Position numbers and translations under genes: made by a program. Under the pieces are notes generated by a model. The model was not told the origin of the DNA. It made no database searches and was given only the letters and a program-made list of their open reading frames with translations. From Ascochyta rabiei (taxonomy: Eukaryota > Ascomycota > Dothideomycetes > Pleosporales > Didymellaceae), in assembly GCF_004011695.2 (NCBI RefSeq), contig NC_082412.1, positions 1,674,001 through 1,738,000 on the forward strand: a stretch of 64,000 nucleotides of DNA. Direction: 5' to 3'. Below are positions 18,966-30,197 of the stretch, one piece after another; positions within the stretch are counted from its first letter, which is position 1, and each line of letters begins with the position of its first letter.

Positions 18966-19844
18966 AGCGCTGGACTCCACCGCTGGCGGGTTTCGAATCG
19001 TCATGAGAGTGGCGATGCAACTGGTAGGAGGTTTGATACCTTGCGACGCCCACGTCAAACTCGACTCAACGCCTTCTCAGCGTCAAACACCCCCACTGCA
19101 GCGAATAAACTCATGGAGGGCATGCTTGTTTGAACTTTGCTGACATCAAAAGGAGTTGACAGCTAGACTGGTCAGCGCAGCCACATGCGTACACGACGTT
19201 CAGCTGTACTTATTTACACCAACACCACACGTCTTGCGTGGCAGCTGCTGACGGGCATATCCCCTCCACAGGCTAAGATAGTGGAAATTGCACTCTTCTC
19301 CACGTCATGTATCCTGCAACTTCAAGGTTTGCAAATTCCATATCATCTCATTCGCTTAGCGCTCATCAACATCCCACCCAATCAGCATCTCGAGCCCACT
19401 TCCCACCAAGTCCAAGCTACGAGGCGGCAACCAGCTCATCCCGTTGCTAATCGCCCGTTGCTAGTCGCACGTTGTTGTGGGTGCCGGAGCTTGTCGATTG
19501 GTCGGTGTACTACTCGACGAACCAGGCGCGACGATGCTGCGTACCTGCAGTTCGGACTTCGGATACCTAAGCCCTGTTTCAGAGCAAGCTGACCTAGCCC
19601 CCAGCTGTCCCTCCATCAGCAGAATACCGCCAAACAGATGGTAGACAGACTATGTATAAGACGGGTGGATGTGACGGCTCGGGCTGTTGCTTTTATCTTG
19701 GTATTCACTCACTCTTTGAGTCATTCTTTTCCCTGTGAACTTGCGGTTTCACATCGTCGCCGTGCGATCCTTACACTGCCTTGAAGTGCAATACACCAAA
19801 CATTTGGAACCCCACTCTATCTTGCGTGCAAAGCAATTATCAGT
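18966..19844. other. Gene-free stretch with TATA-like element
   Basis: Holds the upstream region of the BYS1-like gene. A TATAAG at 19655-19660 lies about 185 bp before its start codon. No other gene is supported. Confidence 0.5.
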
Positions 19845-20716
19845 ATGCATCCACATATCTTACTACTTTCTTCCGCAGTCGCCGCCACTGCAACACGCCA
19901 TGGACACCACCATTTCCACCAGCCTCGCGGCATTCACCTCACTCGAGGCGTTGACGACGTTATTGACTCGATCAAAAACAAGACCGACGAGGTTGCAGAT
20001 AAGATCTCTGACGCCGTCGACTCTGTTCTTGCCCGCGTAGAATCCTGGGTTATCCCTGCGACCTGCCCATGGAAGATCCACTGGCCGTTGCCGGACACCC
20101 CCATGCCGACGGTTGACAATGTCGATATCCCGCAGCTTTCACTCTTTCCTCGCCCCGACTCTACTTCAAACACGCTGACCATATACAACTTCTGCGACTA
20201 CGACCTCTTCTTCGAACCACACGTCGGCAACACACTGGCAGAGATCGGCCATATTCCGGCGGGTGGCAAGCTCGATCGACCTTTTGAGTCGGCACCCGAA
20301 GGCTCAGGTATCAATCTCAAGGTGTCGAAGACTGAGGGCGACTACTCCAAGCCCGTGCAGATTGAATACGCTGTCTCCGCGGGCACGGTATGGTACGATA
20401 TCAGTCTCATAGACTGTCTGGGACGTACTGATGGCATGCGCAATGGTGATACGACGGCTTGTGCAGGTCATGAAGCTGGCTTACAGATGGGACCTGCAAA
20501 GGATGCGTTGAGTTTCCAGTGTGGAGCGGGTGCTTGGTGTGACGATCAAGCGTATTTGTATGAGGTATATGCAGACATTACAGAGACTGAAATGAGGGAA
20601 AAGAAGCTGACTGCCTACGACAGGAGAACCTCTGTAAGAAGAGCAACCCCAACTCGGCGTGTAGTGCGGACAAGGGCATGGCTGTTGAGTTCTGCGCGAG
20701 TAACAGGAAGCTATGA
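19845..20716 (+). CDS. Secreted BYS1/thaumatin-like protein
   Basis: Small secreted fungal protein of the BYS1/thaumatin-like class; no enzymatic activity is established for the group. Exons 19845-20564 and 20624-20716; 270 aa. The N-terminal signal peptide is 'MHPHILLLSSAVAATATRHG'. A helical pro-like segment ('GVDDVIDSIKNKTDEVADKI') follows. The beta-sandwich domain then contains 'NTLTIYNFCDYDLFFEPHVG', 'HIPAGGKLDRPFESAPEGSG', 'VQIEYAVSAGTVWYDISLID' and cysteines spaced as for disulfides ('DALSFQCGAGAWCDDQAYLY', 'EENLCKKSNPNSACSADKG'). The 59-nt intron (GTATAT..GACAG) restores the last cysteine-containing segment. Possible role at the host or competitor interface is inference only. Confidence 0.8.
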
Positions 20717-21446
20717 GGTGATCTTAACGATATCGACGAGAATGAGGCGTTTGGGAATTCGACCTGGATAAGCACATTATTGGGTGGCGCACTTGTTAGG
20801 TCCGGCATGGCCTTTGGTATTCGGTCTCGTAGTACACGACATGTACAAGACATTTTTTGATTGCACATCTTCTCCCACCCGCACAGGTCTTCCCATGCTT
20901 ACTGCCTTTCCGATCTGTTTTACTGCGTACATTGGGATCAAGAGATTGATGTTCAGTGGGATCCGACCACGCTCTTGATCTTTCTCCTCCTTACGCGCAC
21001 ATCAAACAGGCGGTCCAGCGAAGATGGTTTTTCGTACAGGTAGTCGTTGTATGCCAGAATGACAGTGCTGCACGCGTTAGATAGAAATATGATCAAGTAA
21101 GTTCGCTACAATACTTGACCGTCCCTCGAGAATTCTGCCCGAACGGGCCGAAAACTCGATTCAAGTTGCTAACATCGATCCGGCAAGGTTGTGCGTGTTC
21201 GCCCAATCAACCCCGGTCGGACCTCAAGCCTTCCCCGCTTCCCCACAATCTGCGATCGACGTTATGCTAAGAAGTCCTTGATAACGTCATTTCGGTCGCT
21301 TCTTGTCCGGTGACCATGTACACACTTCGCGCGGCAGTTTAAGAAGGTAAATATCTTACCGCACGAGCCTCCAGTGCATATGAGCTATATATGGGGGAGC
21401 TTCTAGTAGATACGGACCCCTAGACTTTGCTTGATCCAATTCCAAG
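20717..21446. other. Gene-free stretch
   Basis: Upstream region of the GH78 gene; its TATA element is listed separately. Otherwise nothing recognisable. Confidence 0.5.
21386..21392 (+). promoter_or_regulatory. TATA box of the GH78 gene
   Basis: TATATAT about 55 bp before the start codon, a position and sequence typical of inducible secreted-enzyme genes. Confidence 0.55.
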
Positions 21447-23578
21447 ATGAAGTTCCTTTCACTGCTCTCTACCGCGGTGCTCGTTGCATCTTCTACGGCG
21501 ATACCATATGATGAGTACATCTTAGCGCCTAGGTCACGAACTCTCTACCCCGTCTCCGTGCACAGTACCAATGGATCGGTCAGCAGTCCTGAGAGCCTGA
21601 CGAATTCCAACGGCAGTTCCGTCTTCGATGGCGATGCAGCCACAGCATACGACTTCGGTATCAACATTGCAGGCGTTGTGTCGTTGAATATTGGGTCGGT
21701 GTCCGACTCGTCGCAGTACATCGGCGTTACGTTCTCAGAAAGCTCATTATGGGTCTCGAATGCCTCCTCTGACGCGACCGCCGATGCTGGCAAAGACGAG
21801 ACACTCTGGTTCCATGTCACAAAACCAGGGCGGTACACCGCGCCTCGAGAAAAGGAGAGGGGTGGCTTCCGATATCTGACTTTGGTGCACAACTCGACTG
21901 GCACGGTTGAGGTTACGAGCGCTGAAGTACATTACACTGCCATGCCGCATTGGGAAGATGATGCCATCGCCAACTACACTGGGTACTTCCACTGTGACGG
22001 CATGTCGACAATTTTCTAGCTAGTATGAAGTATGGCCACTAACATATGAGTAGATGAGTTGCTGAACCGCATCTGGTATGCTGGCGCGTACACAAACCAG
22101 ATCTGCACCATTGATCCCACCCACGGCGATGCACTGATCCATATCCGCCAAATCAACTCTTCGATTTCAGACGCAACAAATGTGACATGGTACTACAACA
22201 CTACAATCACAAATGGTACGTCTTCTCTAGTAGATGGTGCCAAACGTGACAGACTTGTATGGGCCGGTGGTGAGTACACCCTCTTTTACAGATGGCTCAG
22301 TTAGAGACTGACTGTTATTTAGACATGGCTATCGCTGTCCCTGGTGTGGTTGTGTCTACAAACGACGTGATCTCGATCGAGAACTCGCTAAAATCGCTGT
22401 TTGATATTCAAGCTGAGAACGGTCGCTTACCCTATGCCGGTCGGCCATTCCCAAATTCAGTGTCGTTCACGTACCATCTTTACACCTTGATTGGTGTCGC
22501 CGATCATTACCTATACACAGGAAACATTGCCTACCTCCAGTCGCTTTGGGATCAGTGGAAGCTTGCCCTCTCTTGGTCACTGAGCTACATCGACTCCTCC
22601 GGACTTATGAATGTGACATCACCGGCTGACTGGCTGCGTTTTGGCATGGGTGGTCACAACATCGAGGCCAATGCCATCCTCTACTACACCATCAATCACG
22701 GTATTGAGCTCGCCACTGCCCTCAATGACACCTCCTCCACTTCAAACTGGACTACCATCGCCGAGCGTATCAAGTCTTCTGCCAACGAGCTTCTCTGGAA
22801 CGACGAGGCTGGCATGTACATTGATAACGAAACCACTGCTCTCATGCCCCAAGACGGCAACTCCTGGGCCGTCGTCGCAAACCTGACCGTCAACTCCACA
22901 CAAGTGGAACGTATTTCCGCAGCTCTTGCAGAAAGATGGACGTCCTACGGCGCACCTGCGCCTGAGGCTGACGATGCCATCTCCCCCTTCATCTCCGGGT
23001 TTGAGTTACAGACACATTTCCTGGCAGAAAACGCGACCGCTGGTCTCGAGCTCATGAGGCTGCAGTGGGGCTTCATGCTGGATGATCCGCGCATGACGAA
23101 CTCGACTTTCATCGAGGGGTACTCGACGACTGGCGAACTACACTATGCGCCCTACCTCAACGATGCACGAATCTCGCACGCTCACGGCTGGGCAACCGGT
23201 CCCACTTCCTCACTGACGACTTACATCGCCGGTATCCAGCTGCTGAGCGCGGGAGGCAAGACATGGCGTATTGCGCCTTCGCTCGGTGACCTCAAGATCG
23301 CAGATGCGGGATTCAGTACAGATGTAGGGCTCTTCTCTGCGAAGACACAAGTCGATGACAACGGCGCATGGACAATAGAGTTCGAAGCACCGCAGCGTAC
23401 GAGTGGTGAGGTGAAGTTTCCGGAGCTCGGCTGTGTGGGTAAGGTCGTGCTGGAAGAGCAGAGTGGGAACTATCAGGATATCCTGGTCGAGGTGCAAGCT
23501 GCTGATGCTGGACCGGTTACGATTGATGGATTGCCGGGTGGCAAGTGGATGGCAAGGTACGAGTGCTCATCGTCATAA
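21447..23578 (+). CDS. Secreted GH78 alpha-L-rhamnosidase
   Basis: Extracellular glycosidase that releases terminal L-rhamnose from plant glycosides or rhamnogalacturonan. Exons 21447-21999, 22054-22269 and 22323-23578; 674 aa. Signal peptide 'MKFLSLLSTAVLVASSTA', an N-terminal beta-domain with many N-glycosylation sequons, then the (alpha/alpha)6 barrel. The family motif 'DGAKRDRLVWAGDMAIAVPG' (acidic active-site residues) is restored by the second intron. The barrel continues ('SLWDQWKLALSWSLSYID', 'EGYSTTGELHYAPYLNDARI', 'SHAHGWATGPTSSL') into a C-terminal beta-domain. The first intron (22000-22053) appears to use a GC donor, which yields the expected 'DDELLNRIWYAGAYT'; a GT donor 6 nt upstream would give H-Y-E instead of H-C-D-D-E. 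Confidence 0.92.
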
Positions 23579-23652
23579 GGGTTGATGTAAATTACTTGTT
23601 GTAGAAATATTTCATTACTTAAAATTCTTGTGCAGTAGTCTGAAGCAATCCC

Positions 23653-25606
23653 TTAAAGCATAATGAATTTCTGTACAGATGCTCCTTTATGGTGCATTGA
23701 TCTGAAATATGTCCCATCCATAAGCCCATCGATGTAAATGGGGCCGAGGAACAGGAATACTTCCCCCTTTGGAGGAAGCACATATGGCGAAGACCCTCCA
23801 AAAAGTGCTACAATCACATCTCCTTCAAGCATACACGACGGGCCGATACCACACGCCTCGCAATCTACTTGACACGGTTTTTTTCCTGCGCATCCAATTT
23901 GAGTAGAAGAGTGTACCGTTGTCTTGATCCAACGCACGTTTTGCCATCAGCATCTATGACGTACGCCTGGTTCAAAGGCGCACCAGGACATTGGGGACAA
24001 CATATTCTCACGATGTGATGGACGTAGTCGAGGACGTCAGCTGTGTATTGTTGCCTTCTCTCAGTGGTGGCGCTTTCGAAGGGCTCCCCAGGTGCAAGGT
24101 ATCCATTCGTTAAGGTTCAGGCTGTCAATAGCAAGATTTCCCCATGATCGTAACAGCTCGATCGAATTGGCTGGCTACTCTTCCAGAATGCAGAGAACGT
24201 GTCGTAAAAACTGGGGCTATCGCTGCCTTCTGCCCTGGTATTTCGAGTTGTCGGCCATGTTGTAGACGAGACCCAGGAAGCACGGCTGTATATTGATCCA
24301 TGCACCGGAAGCGAATGCTTCGAGGCACTGCACGGGTCGAACGTGCTATCATAACTGATCAACGCTCTTAAACATCTAGCTCTAAACACTCGCCTAATCT
24401 TTATAGGACTCGCTTTGTTTCGTCCTCTGTAGTCCCAACGCGGCATCCAAGACGAATACACACCGTCCGGGTAGTAATCTTTAGGGTTTATAGTGTGATA
24501 TAGTAATTCAAGATCTTGTATCGTTTGCGAGATCTCAACGGCGGTATCGTGGTACACCTGTGCGGCCGATTTGGAGTAATCAACCTGAATCATCGTAGGA
24601 TCATACCCGGCACCATCATCTATTAAGCCTAGTAGACCGTAGAATTTATCTTATGAACCATTAGCAACATGATCCCTGAAAACATCCAAGACGAGCAGCA
24701 GATCACGCTCCTCCAATAGAATAGTAGACAGTTCGTTGTTGCAAATAACCTTCGAACTAATTAAAAGTCCTTGAAAAAAATCAGGATTCGTGCTCATTGC
24801 AGCAAGTAGGGACAGTGCGACCTTCATGATGAGGTAATAGGACATTCGTATATGGCCATATATTGCGTGGAGTGACGACCTGATTTACGAGCTAGAACAA
24901 TTTCCTGAACACACCATATACGCTCGAAGAAAGCTGCATCGAAGAAATTCTGGATGACATCTGGGGATATTCCAAGGGGAGGTAGATCCGGTAACTTATC
25001 CACAAGACGGAATAGGAGTTTAGTGTCGTCTTCATCGATACCAACAAGTGTCTCAAAATCGACAAAGAAGTCGGAGATAGTTTTTAGTGCGGCCTCGGTC
25101 AAAGCAGCTTCTTCGTGGCTTGATTCGCCAAGATGGATGACCGTATTGGTAGCTCGAGAATACACTCGGCCCATTAGGGGTACATGGACGTTCTTTTCTT
25201 CAACATCGATCTGATTAAAACACAATGCGTCTGCTCAGATGATCTCTGGATGTGTAGAATTGCGCATCCTGTTCAAGGCGTTCCGGAGATTCTTGGTAAC
25301 GCAAACAACGAGCCCATTACAGGTCACCGCCGCCACGTCGTTTGGGTCGCCCCATACGTAGGAGAGTGCTTGATACCCGGGTGCTCCAGAGACTTCGTGT
25401 TGGTGCAGCTCGCATTCTATGGGGGCGTCGTAATTGTTCGATGGTTGAATCTTGAGTAACCGGATGCTGTGAGTGGGTAATCGCACAGGATACAGCGTGC
25501 TTGATGCCATCCGTAGGCCGTACGTGAATGATTGGCCGTCAGCTGTGACCACGCCAGGGCTACGCGTGCCACTCGGATCCTTGTAATCCATTCCGGAAGC
25601 ATGCAT
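23653..25606 (-). pseudogene. Dead HET-domain (heterokaryon incompatibility) gene
   Basis: Fungal non-self recognition gene of the HET family, decayed. The HET domain starts well ('MASSTLYPVRLPTHSIRLL', 'APGYQALSYVWGDPNDVAAV') but runs into TGA at 25237-25235. That codon is where the family has Trp (W-A-D-A-x-C-x-N-Q); the text after the stop continues 'ADALCFNQIDVEEKNVHVPL' in the same frame. A TAA at 24653-24651 interrupts the segment before 'DKFYGLLGLIDDG'. Further downstream the frame changes several times, and the last piece ('EGDVIVALFGGSSPYVLPPK' to a stop at 23653) is the usual HET C-terminal beta-region. TGG-to-TGA is a G-to-A transition as RIP produces. It lies head-to-tail with the intact HET gene on its right. 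Confidence 0.8.
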
Positions 25607-25918
25607 AGGCTGTTTGATGGTATAATGATGGTTCCGAGCGTGTTACTGCCTGGAGTCAGGAATAGGCCGGGCTGCGGATCACATGCAAGATTCCTACCCT
25701 GGGATAGATGGTGGGTTTGACGTGCAGAAGGAGTTCATTGGCCAATTTATCTACGAAGGAGTATCTTGTGTTGCAACGCACGCCATACCTAATTGGACTC
25801 ATTTGGTGTAAGACCAAATACCAACTCATCTATGGTCCGTATCCAGGTCATGTAAAGAAGAGCAAAAGTCAAGCTTGCCAGCATGAGTGCCGTGAAGATA
25901 AGTTCAAAGTAATCAACT

Positions 25919-27808
25919 TCACCCAAGTTTGATCGTAGCAGTCTCAGATCCCAGAAGGTCCCACGCTACCTTTTCAACTATACCAAGGCCTTTCCTATGC
26001 AAGACATCGCCCACCGAGATGATCCACATAACATTGTAATAGCTTGAAATGCAGCGAGGCTGTGTAGAGACGCTTTCACACATATGTGCGTACAGATCAG
26101 ATTCCTCTTTCAGCCGATCAGAGTGGTGAATCTCCGCCGCCGAAATGGCAATAACATCACACAAGGTATTTCTCGCCACTTTGTGCCTTATCCCACTGGT
26201 CACGATGAGCGCCCCGATGACTTGGTCAGCGTGCAACAACTGTACGAACCGATGACGGACATGTTCCCTGTAGTTTGTCCTCTCCTTCATCATTGTCGCT
26301 CCAAAGTAGAGGGTGGCTTTGGGTGCAACACAGTGCAGGACGGCGGTGTCGACAGCATCGACGGGAGTTTCGAATTCGCCAACTACAGGTAATGGATACG
26401 TATACTTGTCTTCTTCAGACGAAGTGTGCGTGAAGTAGTCAGCCTCTTGATGAGAATGTCGCTTCCATCCCTTTGGCGTTGCCGCTTCAGAAGAGGCACG
26501 AAGGGCTTGGTACTCGTAGAAGCCGTTCATCCATGTGTTGATTTGTCCGTGTACCTCAAATTTTGCGATCGGCGACAATGTAGCCATGGGATTCCAATGC
26601 CGATACTGGTTTGTTCTGTAAACTCCCGGATAGAACGGAAACCACTCTGTGAGGCAACCAATCTCGCCTTTCCAGCCGTACCAGGACCAACTTGGCTGAT
26701 CGTCGCGGCGTGTCAGAGCGGCACTGGGCTGCCAGAGTAGTGCTATGTCGAAGAAGAACCGTGGACATCCGTGGATTACGCCACCTGGGAACGTAGGTCG
26801 AATAACTTCAGTTGCTCCTGCAAATGCTCGTACTATGTCTCCGTCGAACGTCAGGTTGCGTGCCGAATAGTCTTCCACTAGCTGACCCCATAGCCGCAGT
26901 GACGGCATTGACGACACGGTAGACATCATGCCCATGGGGTAGCCGATGTGTTTGCGTTCTGCAGGCCACACGACGTTCTGATCTATAGAGGGCGAATCGT
27001 TCGATTTCTCGAGCCACAGACATCGTCCGCATACCCAGGATACAGTACCTTCGAATATCAAAAGTCGACGCGAGAACACCGCTTCCTGGAAAGTCCAACC
27101 ACGAGATGCCCACACTGAGTCGAACGGGAAGTGTCCATCGTTTGGGTCAGAAGCTAAGCGTAACCGAGCTGGACCTCCTACTCCAGGCAGCCCGTGGCTT
27201 GCGTCCATACCTCCAGCGGCCACAAGGGTGAAGTCGGCGCTCGCGTATATGCAAGCCATAGCTCCAAGCACTTTGGCCATCTCTGCCGGGCCCGCATCTT
27301 GGACGACGCATAAGTAGTCGACCCACACGTATCTTTCACCCAACGCAAGTACGAGTTGCATAGTATCGCGGATCGTGTCTGGGACGGCAAGGTTGCGCAA
27401 AGATCCAGGCTTCTTCAGGTCGTTGAAATTTGACTGCAGCAACCGCACCGTCTTGACTTTGCCCCAGACGTACGACAAGGCGATGTAGGTTACTGATATA
27501 CCCGACTCAACCAGGCAGCCATCTACGACGTCAATCAGGATGAGGCTGCGCAGTTGTTTTGACAACGCCTCTTTGTAGTCATCGTTACAAGCAGATCCGT
27601 GACTCATGCGGCAGACGTGTCGCCAGTTGCGGATCCGATCCAGATCTATTGTGCCATCAGGTCCATATTGCCGCCCTGGATGCTCGGACTCTATCGAGCC
27701 AACGTCTGAGCTGGCGTCTGAGCTGTCGTCCACCGGCGGTGTGTCCTCACGTCGACCACAGTCCTCAGTAGAACCCGCTCCTGTTACAGCATTTGTAGTA
27801 GCGATCAT
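25919..27808 (-). CDS. HET-domain protein (heterokaryon incompatibility)
   Basis: Intact single-exon gene, 629 aa. HET-domain proteins trigger cell death after fusion with a non-self hypha. Visible HET blocks: 'ISVTYIALSYVWGKVKTV' (about residue 104), 'VPDTIRDTMQLVLALGERYV', 'VWVDYLCVVQDAGPAEMAKV', 'IYASADFTLVAAGGMDASHG', and 'ASRGWTFQEAVFSRRLLIFE'. An acidic, Ser-rich N-terminus precedes the domain; the C-terminal half has the usual variable region with 'DDQPSWSWYGWKGEIG'. There is no NLR-type domain or amyloid motif that I can see. The gene downstream on the same strand is the HET pseudogene, so this may be the surviving member of a local pair, although the two are not close copies. Confidence 0.92.
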   Translation of the reverse strand: MIATTNAVTGAGSTEDCGRREDTPPVDDSSDASSDVGSIESEHPGRQYGPDGTIDLDRIRNWRHVCRMSHGSACNDDYKEALSKQLRSLILIDVVDGCLVESGISVTYIALSYVWGKVKTVRLLQSNFNDLKKPGSLRNLAVPDTIRDTMQLVLALGERYVWVDYLCVVQDAGPAEMAKVLGAMACIYASADFTLVAAGGMDASHGLPGVGGPARLRLASDPNDGHFPFDSVWASRGWTFQEAVFSRRLLIFEGTVSWVCGRCLWLEKSNDSPSIDQNVVWPAERKHIGYPMGMMSTVSSMPSLRLWGQLVEDYSARNLTFDGDIVRAFAGATEVIRPTFPGGVIHGCPRFFFDIALLWQPSAALTRRDDQPSWSWYGWKGEIGCLTEWFPFYPGVYRTNQYRHWNPMATLSPIAKFEVHGQINTWMNGFYEYQALRASSEAATPKGWKRHSHQEADYFTHTSSEEDKYTYPLPVVGEFETPVDAVDTAVLHCVAPKATLYFGATMMKERTNYREHVRHRFVQLLHADQVIGALIVTSGIRHKVARNTLCDVIAISAAEIHHSDRLKEESDLYAHMCESVSTQPRCISSYYNVMWIISVGDVLHRKGLGIVEKVAWDLLGSETATIKLG

Positions 27809-28025
27809 TGGTGTCTGATGGCCTCAACCAGGCAAGGCTGACTTCACGCTTATCCAAGCTGAGTCGGCCGCGCCGTCAGGCCCAGGAGTTGCATTTCGCA
27901 AGGCGTAGTGCGCGCTCAGCAAGTGTAGCTAGGTGCAGCTTAGGTATGTGACGATGCCTGCAGGCGCTTCGAGTGTGAGATTTTGCTGGGCGTCTGATTT
28001 TGCTGGGCGGCGGCTGGCTATAGTT

Positions 28026-28039
28026 GGGGGGGGGGGGGG
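28026..28039. repeat. Poly-G tract (14 G)
   Basis: Uninterrupted G14 on the plus strand at the left edge of the A+T-rich island. A partner tract is 985 bp to the right. Confidence 0.95.
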
Positions 28040-28275
28040 CTAAAGTTGTCAGAGCGGTGAGTCAAGAGCTGGCGGCCGCCACCCTCCAAGAATCGCTGCC
28101 TACGAAAACGGCCGCTCTGCCTACACAATCTTTTTGGTGTGGGCGGCGGTTTTGCATAGGCCGCTCTCCTGTATGAGCAGCGATTCTGTATGGGCGGCGC
28201 CTGCCAGCCTTCTGTTGTCCCGACGTAGAAGACTGAGACGCAGACATAACGTGTCTCACCACCTTCCCAGCCACA

Positions 28276-28301
28276 CCACCATCCCGTCCACCCCACCAAA
28301 A
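28276..28301 (+). repeat. 26-bp inverted repeat, left copy
   Basis: Its reverse complement recurs at 29291-29316 with two mismatches, both transitions. The copies face each other across about 1 kb, as the ends of a terminal-inverted-repeat element would. Confidence 0.7.
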
Positions 28302-28909
28302 CCCGCTACATTTGGCGTGCAATTACTCCACAACCACGCGGTCAAATTTAGTAAGGATTGCAACCAAGACGGATTAGATAGCTCTACATTAAGTCTTGTT
28401 GTGGCCTTGCACGTGGCATCTGCTACACGTTGGTGGTGCAGCGTCAACCTGGGACGCCTCTTCAACCATATTAGTAGCCTGTGATATAAATAATTAAGCT
28501 TCCTCAACCTGTAGAGCTCCCCTACGTGCTATATACTGTCTACACCTTATACGTTTATATTATTAATATTAATTTAAGGCACGTAGCTTAGCATTTTCTT
28601 AAGTTAGGATTGTTGCTAACTAGACTAACCTAACGCGTTAATACACTTAATTGTTGTTACCTACTTACAATTGCCTGGCTAAATAACAATAGCATAACTA
28701 GATATGCTAGAGCTAGTAGCAACCTTAGACGTTAACGCGACACCTATTATAAACCTAGTCTTATTAAAGTTGTAGATGTCCTTGTTAGGTATCCTATACA
28801 TAACGTGTGTCTCCTCTACTAGCTTGAACTATACGCTAATCCTAATAGGATCCTTACAGCGTGCTTGCTGTGAATAGAATTTCCTATTCTACTTAGTCTT
28901 GAGTATAGG

Positions 28910-28937
28910 CTGGGTGTTGACAAATTGTGACACCCAG
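28910..28937. repeat. Hairpin, 8-bp stem
   Basis: CTGGGTGT and ACACCCAG flank a 12-nt loop inside the A+T-rich island, a perfect short palindrome. Confidence 0.7.
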
Positions 28938-29023
28938 TTCTTGCTAACAGGTGGTGGAGGTGGATTTTGGCTGCGGCTAGTAAGTAGAGTGTCCGCTATA
29001 CGTCGCACGTCAATAATCTATAT

Positions 29024-29039
29024 GGGGGGGGGGGGGGGG
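29024..29039. repeat. Poly-G tract (16 G)
   Basis: Uninterrupted G16 on the plus strand, same orientation as the tract at 28026-28039. Confidence 0.95.
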
Positions 29040-29290
29040 TCAAGGTCTAGGATCTAGTCTACAAGAGACTGCTCTTTTTTTTGTCTGTAGCTTTTGCTGG
29101 TGGAGGTGGGCAACAGCTTTTGGCCGTGAGCCGGGGAGGCGGTCGCGGAACATTGTAGAGGTTTAAAGCCCTGCGTTGAGGCGTCCATCTTGATAGACCT
29201 GTGCAGCAAGTAGAAACCTGTCTTCTTTTTGAGGCAATTGAGGCTGTAGTTGTTGAGTCATTGGGGTCGACGTGGGCGCGACGCATAGGA

Positions 29291-29316
29291 TTTTGGTGGG
29301 GCGGACAGGATGGTGG
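29291..29316 (-). repeat. 26-bp inverted repeat, right copy
   Basis: Partner of 28276-28301; 24 of 26 positions match in inverted orientation. Confidence 0.7.
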
Positions 29317-30197
29317 AGTTACCACAAGAGACCTGTCAGCGACTGGTCGCGCAGCCAAGAAGCCAATGAGTGCCTCGCGGACGAAGGGTACATAGTTGGG
29401 CGACAGGTTGTTGATCCTTTCGCAGGTGTCGTGCGAAAGCATTGAAAGGGTGCTCGTGATGACTTCATACTCACAGACTTGCCAGGCTTGGAGAACCTCG
29501 GTATCACCTGCTGCGACGATCGTTCACTGCAACACCAAGCTGGTCCTCACAAGATTGATCCCTAGCTCGAAGCTTGCGCAACCCGCCCCACATTCATCCC
29601 CGCCCAGAGCTGCCACAGCCACTGTGGAGCCCCGTCAAACACACACAACACCAAACCTCAGGGAGTCCACACTTCTCACGCACCTCAATGCCTTGGCTGG
29701 TTGAGCAGCCATACACATTGGTGGTAAAGTTGTACAGCCTGAGGCACAAGATCGTCCGTGTCCGGCGCAGGGCTTCAGCAATTGACTGCCTCGGAGCAAA
29801 GGGAGGCTCGTCTCGAAAGACCGACACTGCGCCTTCACGATGCCATCAAGTCGCGCAATTGCATATAACCCCTCGTCAAGCTGTGTGTGCACGAAAACAA
29901 GTCGCCGGCTCGGTCCGGGTACTTTTCCGTGATGAACATGACCTCGCGAGAGCATCGCCTGATTACCCGAAACGGTAACGTTACAGGTGTGACTCCTCAC
30001 GGCTCGGTAATATGCTTGTGACTCTTTGGGCTTGTATAAGACAGCTGCTTCCCGCTTCCAGCTACTGCATCAAAAGACACAACCACAACTGCTCCGTTCT
30101 TCCAGTCCTCTGAACTTTTTCGCTAATAGTCAACCGAGTCGTATCCGAGCTTTGCTCTCCTCTCCATACGACCGAGCAATCACAATACACCACCACA

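Larger units (their letters stand above)
27809..30197. other. A+T-rich gene-free island
   Basis: No intact gene in about 2.4 kb. The centre (about 28350-29000) is rich in A+T and TpA and has stops in every frame, as in RIP-degraded repeats. It is bracketed by poly-G runs and by a 26-bp inverted sequence (listed separately). At 29330-29510, minus strand, a short frame reads 'TEVLQAWQVCEYEVITSTLS' and 'MLSHDTCERINNLSPNYVPF', which looks like a fragment of a real protein but matches nothing I know. Confidence 0.55.

Noticed and set aside
19845..27808. Secondary-metabolite gene cluster
   Set aside because: There is no polyketide synthase, NRPS or terpene synthase; the dioxygenase, peroxidase, transporter relic and glycosidases are scattered and unrelated.
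28026..29039. Poly-G tracts as telomeric or centromeric repeats
   Set aside because: Pure G runs are not the fungal TTAGGG repeat, and both sides continue as ordinary sequence.
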